Source: Mesostigma viride
Taxonomy: Eukaryota > Streptophyta > Mesostigmatophyceae > Mesostigmatales > Mesostigmataceae
Length of the DNA: 60,390 bases
Assembly: GCA_009746045.1 (NCBI GenBank)
Contig: RPFO01000787.1
Location: 1 to 60,390 of the forward strand
Direction: 5' to 3'
Every line of letters begins with the position of its first letter. Position 1 is the first letter of the stretch. The notes beneath the pieces were generated by a model. The model did not search any database. It was not told the origin of the DNA and saw nothing but the letters and a program-made list of their open reading frames with translations. Position numbers and translations under genes: made by a program. Of this stretch, positions 35,427-47,160 are shown piece by piece.

Positions 35427-38222
35427 AGGAGTCGCTGCCGAGCCAGCCGGTAGCCGACCTCCCTCAGCGCAGGGTCCCAGGGGAGCGCCTCGCTCTTGAG
35501 ACCTGCTGGGGCAGTCGACGCGCTGGCTTGCGCCCTCGCACTGCTGCCACGTGGCAACGCCTCGGTCGCTGAGAGAAGCACGTCCAGGGGGTGGGGGTGT
35601 CTGCTTGCCCCCGATGGCTGCGCACTGCCCACCGCCAATAATGAGAGGGGCCATGCTTGCCACTCGGCCTGCATGCTCTCTTCTCCTGGCGGTGGTAGGG
35701 GCGGTGCTTGCTGCGACATGGCGGCGGCCGCGACGTCCGCGCTGTCCTCGTCGCCCACCCAGTAGGACACCATGCATTCCAGGGGGGCCAACCCATCACT
35801 ATCCGCCACACCACCACCTTCGCAACACGATGGGCCACCAGGGGCTGACTCATCCATGGCATCGGCAGGGGTCCTCCGAAGGAGAGCCCCCCCTGCCCCC
35901 TCGCACGAGGAAAGGTGGGAGGAATCCCTAAGGATGGCATCCGCTGCTGCCAATGAATCACCGGGCACGCCCCACTGAGCACCTGCCAGGGTGGCAGGTG
36001 AGGCAGGCCCCGGTTCCCCATCAATTTCCATGCCATGGGGGGGGGAAGGGGTAGGCTCCGCACGCTCACCCCCTGTTGCTCCTATTCTATCATCCGTGCT
36101 TTTGTCGCCATGGCTGCCACCCGCCACACACCCCTGCCCGTCCCCTCCACCGCCGGCCATGCCCTGCTCTTCTACACCATCCGCCGCCAAGACCTCCCGC
36201 ACCAACGACTCCCCCTCGGCTGCTGCAGATGCAGGCACGTGCGATGCCGCCTCAGCTGCGGCGGCAAACGGCGTCAGGGAAGGGCGGGCGCGAACGGGGA
36301 GTCCCGAGCTGGAATCCGAGTCGCCCGCTGGCGTTCCGCCCCGTTGCACTGCCGGTATCACGGGAGCTGTCGGGTCCAGGTACCGCCACAGCTTGCCCAT
36401 GACCGCCGTGTCGGGGGCGCTCAGCACCAGGTTCACCACGGCTGGGGAACACGGGGCATCCGGAGGGATGGGAGGACCCCCCCCGGCGCTGGCATGGCGA
36501 GGGGAACGGAGCTCCGCGGAGTGGCGCAACGGGGCAGGTGTGCTGGCGCCGCCACCTGCCAAGGTGCCCCCAGGGTGCCCCTTCCCGTGGGCCACCCCAG
36601 CCGACTGGAGGACACTGTTCACGATGGCAGTCTGCGACGGGTGCGGCGGCTTGACGACGTAAGAGACACTCAAGGGGGCAGCCACGGGCTTTGGCACGCT
36701 GCCTGTCCCTGCTGCTGCTGCCATCGCTCCTGCTGCACCTGCTGCACCTGCTGTGGCCGCTCCTGTCGTGCCTGCTGCTGCTCCTGCCGCTCCATGGGGG
36801 CCTGTTGCTGCAGCCGCGGTCGCCAGCAGTACCGCCATCTGCGAGGTCCCCTGCGACAAATAGGCTTCGGTGTGCCGCGGCTCTTCCTCGCGCGTGCCGG
36901 CCATGCCACCTGGTGCCGTTGTCAGGGGCGCGGCTGCCGCCATCGTTGCGACTGTCAGCGCTGTTGCTGTCATGGAGGCGGCTGCCTCCCCTCCCCCTGG
37001 CCCCACGTCGCCCCCCGCAAGCGGCCCACCCATGAGCTGCGCTCCTTGCGACGCCACGCCGAGCCGACGCCGCAGCTCCAGCACCGCCGCGTCCTCGCTG
37101 CTGGCATCCGTGTCCAGCATGCAGGCACTGCTGGCGCCGATGCCAGCAGCGGTACCCACCGCAGGGATGCCAGCACAGATACCACCGTCGCCCGCACGGG
37201 CACTAATGCTAGCACTTGTACTGGCATCGCCTGGGACAGGGCCAGCAGGCATGGGCACCGGCACGCTCGGAGCCGTGCGTGCCACAGGTGCTGTTTGGTT
37301 CGCATGGCTCGGCGGCCGACCTCTCGGCCTGGGCTTGGGCTTGTCGCTGGTGGCAATGGCGCCCACCAGGTCGGCCTGGGCCAATCGCCCGCTGGCCACC
37401 CTGGCCGCTAGGGGCAGAAGCGCGTGGAGAAGGGCGGTCGCGCGGTGACTAATGCTGTCGTCCACGCCCTCCTCGCCGCCACCAACCCCCACGCCCCTAC
37501 CCGCAACGTTACCACCTGCCACATTCCCGCCCGCAACACCAGCCCCCACCCCACTGCTGTTGGCTACCACCGCCGCAACCCCCACCACAGCATCCCCCGG
37601 CTCTGCCTTTGCTGCCTCGGGCGTACCAGTGCCCGGCGTGGCCGCCACTACCCCCCCAGGAAGCGGGCCCCCGTCCCGCACGGACAGCCGCTCCCGCGCG
37701 TGCATCACCTGCAGCGTGGCCACCAGCCGGCGCGACGATTCCACCGTGATGCGCTGCTGCGAGGGCAGACCCGCCTGCTTGCCGCCGCCACTGCCTTTCC
37801 CTGCGGCAGCGACACCATCATCCTCGGCGTCGGCCATAGGCATGTCCGCGTGGGTTGAAACCGCTGCTGCTGCTGCCCCTGCACCCAGGGAAGGGCCAGA
37901 TGTGCCAAAGTGTGGAGCTCCCATTGCGCCACCTGGCTCGGTTGACATGCTGACCAGCCCGGCTGCACGCGGTGCCCCTAGCCCCACGTCCGCCCCTGCG
38001 CCTGCCTCTAGTGCAGGCGTGGCGGCAGCTTTGGGAAAAGTTGCTTGCAAATGGGAGGTGTTTGCACTTGGTGCCGTGGCCTTGGCGGGCTGCTGGGCCG
38101 CGTTGGCCTGGTAAGCGGCTGCGTTCGCCAGCAGAACCTTGTAGTGGTGGATGCAGTGCACCGGGTGGCGGGGTAGGTCGCGCAGCGCACCCAGGGAGGG
38201 CTCGCACCACTGGAGCGCGTCG
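35427..38222 (-). CDS. SWR1: SWR1-type remodeller, exon 13 (end of SANT domain and low-complexity tail)
   Basis: The exon opens (S)DALQWCEPSLGALRDLPR followed by HPVHCIHHYKVLL, the second half of a SANT/Myb-like domain begun in exon 12. It then runs about 900 residues of Ala/Gly/Pro/Thr-rich sequence with an AT-hook-like KPRPRGRPP about 300 residues in. The acceptor is GACATCAG. At the 3' end the frame reads CGACTCCTGTGAGTG: TGA is an in-frame stop, yet CT|GTGAGT is also a consensus donor. Either the protein ends here or it is spliced to the AT-hook exon. Confidence 0.8.
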
Positions 38223-39085
38223 CTGATGTCAGCGCAGGGTGGTGGTGGTGTGTGAGCACACAATATGTGTGTGAGTGGGGAGAGGGCATATGTATGGGGA
38301 GAGGGGCACACACGAAGGCAGGGAGGGGGATGGCATCAGCGGGGAGTGCACGGCCTGGGGTTGCATGACGCGGGATGGTCGCACGGTAGCAAGACATGCA
38401 ATGCCACAGAAGACAATCGCAAAACAAGGGACAGGGTAGCGACAAGTGTGAAACAAAAGCTAAAAATAAACACTCACTACGTCGTCCACTTTAGCCGAGT
38501 AGCAGTAGACCAGAGCCCATCATTGGGCGCACAGGGGAGGGACGCGTATGCGGACTGGGCAAGGGAGAGGGTGGTGAGATGGCACTAGTGGGAAGGGAGC
38601 CGATGGGTGACTAAAAGCAAGCCGTAGAACCAGCGGCTGCATGCGCGGTCGATGCTTCACAGGCAAGCTGGTCGAGGACATCGTGGACCGGGTTGGTACT
38701 GGCCAACACTAGTACACCTGGTTAGACTTGGACGCCCACGCAAATGCCATTTCCTTCACACCAGGGAGAACCGTCCACCGGGCCACATAAACTGTGACTA
38801 CCTACTAGATTTAGGACATCACAGTAAAAATTACCACTTGTAATTTAAGTAACATATAAATTGAAATCATCCCGCCTGTAAGAAAGATGCCTGCCTGCTC
38901 AACAATAACCTAACAAACCAGTACTGACCATCCGCCAGTTGGGCCCGGACATGCTGACCATGTCAGTTATAAGCATGTCCTCCTCTGCATTGAGAAAACT
39001 GCTACCATTGTTCTTATTCATATTTTTGTTACTTTTACGACTATTTTTCAAAATATATTAACTTTATACTATTAGATGAACTAAC
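38223..39085 (-). other. SWR1 intron 12, with a second copy of the SANT exon end
   Basis: An 863-bp intron dividing the SANT domain. Positions 38,921-38,985 repeat the end of exon 12 (39,090-39,150). The copy reads NAEEDMLITDMVSMSGPNWR with no stop, against DAEEDVLMADMVNMFGPNWR in the exon. A TTTTCTCAATGCAG acceptor-like tract precedes the copy, but the donor context (GTCAGTACTGG) has changed. It could be a decayed duplicate or an alternative exon. Confidence 0.7.
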
Positions 39086-39501
39086 CTGACCAGCCGCCAG
39101 TTGGGCCCGAACATGTTGACCATGTCGGCCATGAGCACGTCCTCCTCTGCATCCCACACCCTTGGCTTGGGCAGCGTTTTGACCGTGTCCCTGAACACAT
39201 CATCCCCCTGGGCCAGACCCAGCTCCACCGCCAAGCGAACCATCGAACGGAATGCGGGCGTCCAGCGCGCGCCAGGTGCCGCGCCGTCTGCTGCCAACGA
39301 CGTGACAGCGGCGGCTCCGGCAGGGTATGCCGTGGAGGATAGGGTCGCGCCCGACGTTGCCGTCGAGAGGGGAAGTGCGGCCAGGAAGTGTGGCCATGGC
39401 TCAGCGGATGTGGCGCCGGCAACGCGTGCGTGGTCGCGTATGCACGCGGCCACATACGCGACCACCTCCCGGTCCGCTTGCTCCTGCAGGGCGGCGTCCG
39501 C
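39086..39501 (-). CDS. SWR1: SWR1-type remodeller, exon 12 (first half of SANT domain)
   Basis: The exon begins ADAALQEQADREVV and ends KPRVWDAEEDVLMADMVNMF then GPNWRLV, the first two helices of a SANT/Myb-like domain (W..EED.LL...V...G.NW). Such a domain follows the ATPase in PIE1, Domino and p400 but is absent from yeast Swr1 itself, where a related one is in Eaf1. The acceptor is TCCCCAG and the donor is GTCAG|GTTAGT. It joins exon 13 in phase to give NWRLVSDALQ. Confidence 0.85.
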
Positions 39502-40523
39502 CTGGGGATATGCGGGTGACGATGTGAAAGCACAGATACACACAAAAATGGCGGTGGCACAGATATACACAAAAGTCTTACATATAAGACATAGATATAG
39601 ACTTAGACACAGACATAGACATAGATATAGATATCTATATAGATATAGATATAGAGATAGAGATAGAGATAGAGATAGAGATAGAAAAAGATATAGATAT
39701 AGATACAGATATTGACAAGGTCAACATGCAAGTCTTGAACGCTATCCTGGAGAAAGCCAGCTCATCATGGCCAATGGTCATGCAACATATGAACTAGACC
39801 ACGACCCAAGTTAGACCACAACTATGATACGCATGTTGCCCAGAGGACCCCTCCGAGCAACACTACCCGGGCACTCATGCACGGTGGACCTCCACCATAA
39901 CGGGGTCAACTACATGGCTTCAATACTCGGTATCAATACCCTTGATGGCAAGCATTTACCCACGAGAGGCCTGCAGACATGTTTGTTAGCAACGAATGTG
40001 GTAGCCCAGCCCCTTGATACCCTTGGCGGCCTCCTGGCCGTCCCCCATCCATGATGTGTGCCACTAGCTGTGGCAAATCCGCACCATGTTGCGCTGACAA
40101 AGCAGCCAGATATGCTTACCCAGAAGCGGAGGGGAAACGAACACACCTGGGGTGCCATGGTCAGCAAGACCAGACTGAAAACGGCCCACACAAGGCGCAC
40201 AATGAAGGATACCGAAAAGAAGAACCACCACTTGATCACTCCAACAGAAAGTTAAGTCACGGTTGCTGCCAAACAGGAAGCCAGTCACGGTTACCCAGCC
40301 CCCACACCCACCAGGGGAGTTACAAGATGGCACCACAGCCATGGACAGCTGGCTGATACAAAAAACCCGTGCATAGCCAAGAAAACTTACTATTCCTGTC
40401 AAGTATTAATCACGCAGCCCCAATCAGTGCTATCCGTAACGAGCCACAACAACCCCCCCCACGCTTCAAGCCATGAGCTGTATAAAGACCAACCACCCAC
40501 AACGGAGCAAGTCGGCCACCCAC
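39502..40523 (-). other. SWR1 intron 11
   Basis: A 1,022-bp intron. It contains about 130 bp of (ATAGAT)-type microsatellite at 39,590-39,715, close to the exon 12 acceptor. Nothing else is recognisable. Confidence 0.85.
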
Positions 40524-40709
40524 CTGCGCGTCGGCCACCCTGGCATATGTCACCAGCCATGCCAGCTGTTCCGCCACATCGGTCCCACCCAGCAGGTGCG
40601 GCCATGCCTCTGGTGGCACAGGCGGTGCCGACAGCCAGCTCGGCGCGTCGCGCACGCTGACCAGACCGGTGCGCCTCTGCGTGGCGGGTTTGGCGGAGCG
40701 GCGCTTCTT
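40524..40709 (-). CDS. SWR1: SWR1-type remodeller, exon 11
   Basis: A 62-codon exon starting KKRRSAKPATQRRTGL, then WPHLLGGTDVAEQLAWLV, and ending RVADAQ. The basic start is a candidate nuclear localisation signal. Acceptor ACGGCAG and donor CGCAG|GTGGGT are both phase 0. It joins two exons of proven type, but the exon itself has no domain that I recognise. Confidence 0.7.
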
Positions 40710-41398
40710 CTGCCGTACGACGGCATGGGCACACACATGCATGCACATCGGCGGGAGACGCCCACACCCGGGCACAGGCAGGAGAGCGCACCGATGCACA
40801 CAGGAAGGAGGAGAGCTCATGAGTCATGAGATCACGTGAGGAGACCGTGAGACCTGGGTAACAAGCAAAAGAGAGCCTTGCATTTTGGTAGGGGGGGCGT
40901 GGGGGAACCTCCCCCTGTCCCAATCGATTTCACGGAATAGCAGGGCAGCCTGCGAGGAGGGCTTGCTTCCATGAGACCAAGGCTTGCGTCCCTCATGAGC
41001 AACGCATCCCTCATAATGCACACACTCGCCACGCCTTGCCTGTGCTGCTATGGGGACCACACCGTCATGGCCGTGGCAACTGCAAACACATCCCGGCATG
41101 GCACAGTACCAGAGTGCCTACCACGGACACCACAGCATGGAGTCGTCCCGGGTAGCCGCCGGTAGATCCATCGCACCCAAATTCAACTTTATTGACTATA
41201 ACAAATGAACAAACTATCAGCAACAGGAACATGATCAGGGCTGACGCAGCAGGAACGTTGCTGGAAACAAGCCACGTCGACCGTCCACAGAGACATCAAC
41301 ATGGCACTTAACTATGCAGAAAAAGGTGGCCCAAACGCACACGCGCAACGCGCACATCCACACACAACGCACACACATATACACATCCACACACACAA

Positions 41399-41449
<51 letters not shown>

Positions 41450-41516
41450 TCCACCCACGCACCCGTCGCACCCCATAGCAAGCCCACAAACGAGGGCGGC
41501 CTAAACGTCCACGTAC
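40710..41516 (-). other. SWR1 intron 10
   Basis: An 807-bp intron with a (CA)n/(ACAC) microsatellite on the plus strand at 41,330-41,455, lying near the donor side. No gene is seen. An AATAAA on the minus strand near 41,195 could allow premature polyadenylation. Confidence 0.8.
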
Positions 41517-43932
41517 CCGCCGTTCGTCCGCCCCATCGCCGTCGGCAGTGCCCCCACCCGAAGAGAAGGGCCCCAAGAATCGCGGCGCGCCACCCCCCCC
41601 TGCGCCCATGCGGTCCTTGACTTTCTTGGGCACAAAGTCGTAGTACTCATACTCGCTGCCCTCCACGTGGTAGAACACGAGCGACTTGCGCTTCTTGCGC
41701 ACGCCACCCGCGTCACCCCCCCGCGCGCTGTCCCCTCCCTCCATGTCCTCCACCACCCAGCCGCCCGAGCCAACCGCCCCGCCCTCGCCCCCCTCCAGCG
41801 TGTCCAAACTCTTCTTCCGCTTGAACTTGCGCGCGAGCTGCTGCTGCTGTTGCAGCGAAGCGGGGGGGAACCCGGCTGGCCTTGCGCCCCCAAACCCACT
41901 CCGCACAAACGCTTCCCATTCCTGCTCCCGTTTGCTCTTCTTGGCCGGACGGGTCGTGCCCTCCTGCCCACCCTCCCCTCCCTCCCCCGCCTCTCCCTCC
42001 TCCCTGTCCTCATCCTCACAGCTCTCCCCACTGGCCTCGATCCACGCACCCCGCGCCGCCTCGGCTGCGGCCGCCAACTTTTTCTTCTGCTTGCGAAGCA
42101 GCTTCTTGGCACGAAGCACCGCCCTCCTCTCCTGAGCCTCCAGCTCTGCCGCCAATGCCCCTTCCTCGGCCGCCGCCCGTTCTTCTGCCATACGCGCCGA
42201 CTCTGCCAGCTGGCGCCGATACGCCTCATCCGCCCCCTCCGCGTCCCAGTCGTCATCGATCACCACCTCGGCCTCCTCCTCATCCGCTTCCGCCTCCTGC
42301 TCCACCTTGAGCTTCTCCAGCCGCTCGAGCTCCCACTCCTTCTCCTCGATCGTCACGTCCGCCTGGCGCGCGCGCGTGTCCACCACGCCCACCACCTCCT
42401 CCAGGAACCGCATCGCGTAACGTTCAACCGGCCTCAGCTGCCGCTCCCAGCTCGCGATGCTGTCCTCCGCGTCGCGACCCGCACGCTCCCCGGACGCCAG
42501 CATGACCCGCACGTCCTCCAGCATCTCGTCGCCTTCCATGCCAGCCGCCGCCATCACGTCACCGCCACCACCAAACGCCCCGGATGCCCAACCTCCGTCC
42601 GCACTCCCTGGACGAGCCAGCCAACCATCAGCAGCGCCCGCTTCTCCCCCCTCCACGACCCCATCCCCCTTCCCACCCACCCCAGTATCTGCCCCCCCCT
42701 CGCCCCCGCCCCCGCCCCCTAGCTCCTCATCATCCAACGCCGCCTCATCCACCCCAGGTCCAGGGTCCTCAGTAAACTCCCTGAGCTCGTCGGCTGTCTC
42801 ACGTTCCAGCTGTCGCGCCGCGGCCGCGTCGCTCTCATCCTCCACCACAGCGAGCGCCGCCTCCACCTCCAGCGCGCTCCAGCCACCCCCTAAAGGGCCA
42901 CTGCTGCCGCCTGGCACTCCCGTCCCCCGGCCGGCAATCTGGCCCCCCTCCCGGGCCCCCATCCCCCCTGGACCTTCCGCCCTCGCGCTCCCACCCTCAG
43001 CCACGTCCGCCCCATCCATCGCACTCGCCGCATCGGTCACCGCCCTAACGTCCGCATTACTGCTGCTACTGGGAGCGTTAGGGCCCGTCGCGGCCGCCCC
43101 TGGCCGTGCCTCTACGAGCCTCTGCGCGGCCATCTTGCCCCCAAACAGCTCGCGCGGGTCCAGCCGGCTGAAGAACTCCATGTTGTACCCGCCCTTCTGG
43201 ATGACCAGGTCGTCAAGCGCGCGCTTCTGCGTGGCCTTCTTGAGGATGTTCTCCTCGATCGTGCCCTCGCTGACCAGCCGGTAGATGTGCACCTCACGCG
43301 TCTGGCCGATGCGGTGGCACCGGTCCTGCGCCTGCTGGTCCATCGCTGGGTTCCAGTCGCTGTCGTAGAAGATGACCGTGTCCGCGCCAACCAGGTTCAC
43401 GCCCACCCCGCCCGAGCGTGTCGAGAGGATGAACAGGAAGAGCTTTGGGTCGCTGTTGAAGCGCTGCATGAGGATCTGGCGCTGCTCGGGCTTGGTGGAC
43501 CCATCCAGGCGCAGGTAGGGGTACTTGTACAGGTTGATGAAGCTCTCCAGCACGTCCAGCATCTTGGCCATCTGGGTGAAGATGAGGCAGCGGTGGCCCC
43601 CCGCACGGAGCCGCCGCAGCAACACCGCCAGCTCTTGCAGCTTCCCGCAGTCAAACTGGATTAGGCGGCGGTCCGGGAAGAAAATGTGCCGCCGGATGTG
43701 TGCGGTGCGCAGGGGGGTCAGCAGGGGCGACGCCACAGCCGCCAGCACACCTGCGTGGCGCTGCGCGGCGGTCACGCGGTACGGGGGCGGGTGCGAGCAC
43801 CATGCCTCCGGTGGCGGCACGCGCGCCCTCATCGTGGCAAACCCAAACGTCTCCAACATCTCCTGAGCCTCCAAGCAGCGCTCAAGGGGGGAGCGGAGGA
43901 GCGACGCCAGCGCGTGCGAGACGTCCCAGTAC
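41517..43932 (-). CDS. SWR1: SWR1-type remodeller, exon 10 (helicase C-terminal lobe)
   Basis: This exon holds the second RecA-like lobe: KLQELAVLLRRLRAGGHRCL, IFTQMAKMLDVLESF, YLRLDGSTKPEQRQILMQRF, LFILSTRSGGVGVNLVGADT, VIFYDSDWNPAMDQQAQDRC, then HRIGQTREVHIYRLVSEGTI (motifs IV-VI). It then reads GGYNMEFFSRLDPRELFGGK, a PIE1-like signature. A long acidic region and a Lys/Glu coiled-coil-like stretch (about 42,050-42,330) follow, ending in VEGSEYEYYDFVPKKVKDR. The acceptor is CACCAG and the donor is CGG|GTACGT. Confidence 0.96.
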
Positions 43933-44322
43933 CTGGTGGGTGGGTGGGAGACAGGGGTTATTGGTGTGTGTGTGGTCAGTATTATGGGGCGGAAAGGGTT
44001 AGTTTTTTTTTTTGGGGGGGGGGTCAGATTTGGGGGAGGGAAAAGGTCGGTGTCATGGGGGGCCGAGGGTCAGCATTTTGGGGGTAATGGTCAGTGTTTT
44101 TTGGGGGGTGGTGTAGGGGAAGAACGCCAGCAATATGGCGCGATGAGCATGGGGTCGCTGTAAGAGATGCGGCAGCATGCGGTCACAATGGCGGTAGAAC
44201 AGCGGTGGTCTGACACCGCAGCCGCTTCAACACGGTGGCACCAATCCAAACTGTTAAGGGGTAAAAGCGTACTGTTCTAGGTTCCCTGTTTAGGGCAAAG
44301 GCTTCGAGTGTAGGCCAGGTAC
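43933..44322 (-). other. SWR1 intron 9
   Basis: A 390-bp intron. The sense strand is C-rich before the acceptor (CCCACCCACCCACCAG). There is nothing else of note. Confidence 0.9.
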
Positions 44323-45510
44323 CTGCGGGGCTGCTCCGCGAGTCTCTTGGCGTACGCCACCGGCATCTCCACGGTGAGACACTGGCGCAGGTCACGCCCG
44401 TACAGAGGGCGCGCACCCGCGCACCGCAGCGTGCTGGTGTGGCCCAGGTGCTGCCACCGGGCGGCTCGCCATGCATCGCGCGCGCGCGCCACCAGCTGCA
44501 AATGGCAGGGGAAACGATCAGAGGAAGGGGCACTACCAGGCAAGCCTGCAGTGCCAGCAGCAGTAGCACCCACAAGGGAGCCCGCCTCGCTGTAACTGCT
44601 GGCATCCAGAAGCCACCCGTTGCCCACGCCGCCATCCTGACTCGTGCGGTGGCGTCTGTCAGTGGTAGGGGACAAGAGCGGACTGGCCAGCCCACTTGGC
44701 TGGTGGAAGGTATTTGCGCCACCCCCGGGGAAGAGGAATGCATCGGCGGGCTCCGCCAGCTCCGCGATGCGGTCCGCCTCCCACGACGCCAAGTCCTCGG
44801 CCAAGACGGGCAACAGGGCCAGAAGCACCGCGTCCACAGGACTGGCATCCGCGTCCAAGGCCCCACCCTGGCCCCCCCAGCCCCGTGGGAAAGTAAGCCC
44901 TGCGAGCGGGCCGTGCATCCGCAGCAACCCTCGCGACCGCGCTGAGGTACCGTCGTCACCTCGGCTAATAATAGCTCCTTCCTCCTCCTCCTCAGGGAAG
45001 ACATCGTCCACGCTGATGGGGCGGCCATCCACCAGAATCTCTACCCCGCCGTGCCCAACCAAGGCCGGATGGTTTTTCCGCCCCGTTTGCGCCAGCTTGC
45101 CCTTGTCCCCCACCGTGCCTTTCTCGCCCGTCCTGTCCGGCGTGATCGCTGCCCCCCCTAGTACGCCTGGACCTGCCAGTCCCGCGTCCCCACCCACGCT
45201 CACCACGGAATGCCGGCGGACGAGACCAAGGGCCGGCTCCAGCGCACACATGGCCAGGGTGCCCACGTGCATGACCAGGGGCTCCATGTCAAAGGGGGAT
45301 TCAATCGCCCTCCCCTCGAACAAGTCCGGGTGGTTGCACACCTTGCGCAGCTGCATGAGGCAGTTGATCACGCCCAGGAAATTGCCGGACGCCAGCGTCG
45401 CACGCGTCTCGCTCTTGTCCATGAACTCCTCATACAGCTGGCGCTGACGGCGCGACAGGCGGCACACCAGCACGTGCTCGTGCTTCTGTGGCAGCTGCTT
45501 CTCCACGTCA
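44323..45510 (-). CDS. SWR1: SWR1-type remodeller, exon 9 (long insertion between ATPase lobes)
   Basis: The exon starts (C)DVEKQLPQKHEHVLVCRLSR and includes LGVINCLMQLRKVCNHPDLF, typical of the end of the first ATPase lobe in INO80/SWR1 enzymes. The remaining ~300 residues are the insertion that marks this subfamily, where RVB/RuvBL rings dock in yeast and human relatives. It includes an acidic EEEEEG stretch and PVDAVLLALLPVLAEDLASW. The acceptor is CACCGCAG and the donor is CGCAG|GTACCT. Confidence 0.93.
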
Positions 45511-45638
45511 CTGCGGTGGCGAAGGGGAAAATAAACAAAGAAAAAAAAGGGGGGAGAGGCAAGGAGGGGAGGGAGCATGAATGCATGCATGCATGGAAAA
45601 ATCAGGTCCGCGGTACCCAGAACACCTAACCCCAGGAA

Positions 45639-45671
<33 letters not shown>

Positions 45672-46053
45672 AGGGGGCCGGAAAGGAAAGGCGGGAAGAA
45701 TGGGGCCAAGGGGAAGACGGGGGATGGTATCTGGGCTTTCAAGCATTAGTGAGCGACCGCGTTGGGCGGAGCACTCTGGCAAGGGAGCAGATCAGCAGCC
45801 CAGAGACCATTGCGATGCTCCGCCTTCAAGAATAGTCAGCCGCGCTATTCCTGGAATCCTGGCAGACGCAAGTGCTAGACGTTTCGGAATGAGTCATGTG
45901 GTTAATTAGTCGGCTCGTCAAGCAAGTCGCCAGTCGTCCACCAAATGAGCCGTCGCAGGATAAGGGCCGCAGGACACTGTGCAGCTGCACGCCAGTTTGT
46001 TACCTACCTAGTCACTCCCAGTTAAACCCATAGCTCATTGGTTGGTCACCCAC
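45511..46053 (-). other. SWR1 intron 8, with a 30-G homopolymer
   Basis: A 543-bp intron. Positions 45,641-45,670 are 30 consecutive G on the plus strand, so C30 in the transcript, about 130 nt before the exon 9 acceptor. Confidence 0.9.
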
Positions 46054-46347
46054 CATTTGAGCCTCCGCAGGATGAACGGCCGCAGCACGCCGTGCAGACG
46101 CTCCACCAGCTCCTTGTTGACCGCCTCCTGGCCCTCGACCATGCCCGTGAGCGGGTTGCAGAACCAATCGCGGAACTCGGCGTGGGACTGGAACACATGG
46201 GGCATGAGGAAGTGCATGAGCGACCAGAGCTCCATCAGGTCATTCTGGAGGGGGGTCCCGGTCAGCAGAAGCCGCCGCTTGCTGTTGAAGTTGAGCAGCA
46301 GCTGCCAGCGCTGCGAGCGCCAGTTCTTGATCATGTGGGCCTCATCC
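46054..46347 (-). CDS. SWR1: SWR1-type remodeller, exon 8 (motifs II-III)
   Basis: Joined to exon 7 this completes the DEAH box: (L)DEAHMIKNWRSQRWQLLL, then RLLLTGTPLQNDLMELWSLM and HFLMPHVFQSHAEFRDWF, ending HGVLRPFILRRLK. These are motifs II and III of the first lobe. The acceptor is CCACCAG. The donor is ATG|GTGGGT, which gives RRLK-C-DVEKQ at the next junction. Confidence 0.95.
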
Positions 46348-46686
46348 CTGGTGGGTAATTGGGTAAGTGGATCATGGGTTGGTTGGTGGGTGGGCGGGTG
46401 GGTGGGCGGGCGGTTGATGGAGCCAAGGGGAGGGGGGTGGCGAAATGGCGTGAGCACGGCCCTTGCAGGTGTGAGAGTGCCCCCTGGATATCACAGGGAG
46501 GGGCGGCTTGAGTTGGGAGAGAAACACACACCGCCCGAGTACTTCAGTGAACCAATCCAGTCCTCCAACCAAGAGCCTGGAGCGCAAATGGTACGAACGA
46601 CACCAGCAGGAACCGGAGCGTGAATGGCATTCGTGACAGCACAGGTAAACCATTCAGGGGAAAGAAGCACTCCTTGGCCCACGTAC
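46348..46686 (-). other. SWR1 intron 7
   Basis: A 339-bp intron. The sense strand is rich in CCCACC/CCGCC near the acceptor (46,375-46,440). No other feature is seen. Confidence 0.9.
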
Positions 46687-46818
46687 AGGATGAGGTATTT
46701 CCACTTGCGGCGCCGGAAGATCTTGAAGTCCTGGATGACCAGCCGGTACGTGGTGATGCACACGTGGAAGTTGTTGGGCTTGCACCAGCCCTGCCGCTTG
46801 AGCTTGCGCTCCTTGACA
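46687..46818 (-). CDS. SWR1: SWR1-type remodeller, exon 7 (motif Ib region)
   Basis: The exon reads (S)VKERKLKRQGWCKPNNFHV, CITTYRLVIQDFKIFRRRKW and KYLIL, the near-invariant segment between motifs I and II of SWR1 ATPases. The donor CCT|GTACGT splits the Asp codon of DEAH with exon 8. Confidence 0.95.
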
Positions 46819-47160
46819 CTGCCCAAGGTAGGCAGCGGTGGCGGGGCACAGCACATGCCACGAGTAGGCAACGACGCACGCCACAGCGGGTCACGACATG
46901 AGAAAAAGGAGTCAGTACTGGGGAAGGTGGCGCAGGGCCGGAAAGGTGGGGGGAAGGCAGGGGAAGCCAAGAGGGGGCAGAGCGAGGCAGACTCGGGAGA
47001 TACCTTTACGCGCGGACCCTGGCCTCCGATGACATCTGCACGCGGCAGGCACCATGCAGAGGAGCGGAGAAGCAGACGAGCGCAGCACCGGCAACCAGAC
47101 TGCCTGCACGAGAGGGGATGAAACCAAGGCTGTGGCGGGTGTCGGCGGGTGGGGGCTCAC
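46819..47160 (-). other. SWR1 intron 6
   Basis: A 342-bp intron with nothing recognisable. The donor is GTGAGC and the acceptor is TTGGGCAG. Confidence 0.9.

Noticed and set aside
35551-37448. Long plus-strand frames opposite SWR1 exon 13
   Set aside because: GC-rich shadow frames of the minus-strand exon, without known domains.
41667-43284. Long plus-strand frames opposite SWR1 exon 10
   Set aside because: Antisense shadows of the helicase exon.
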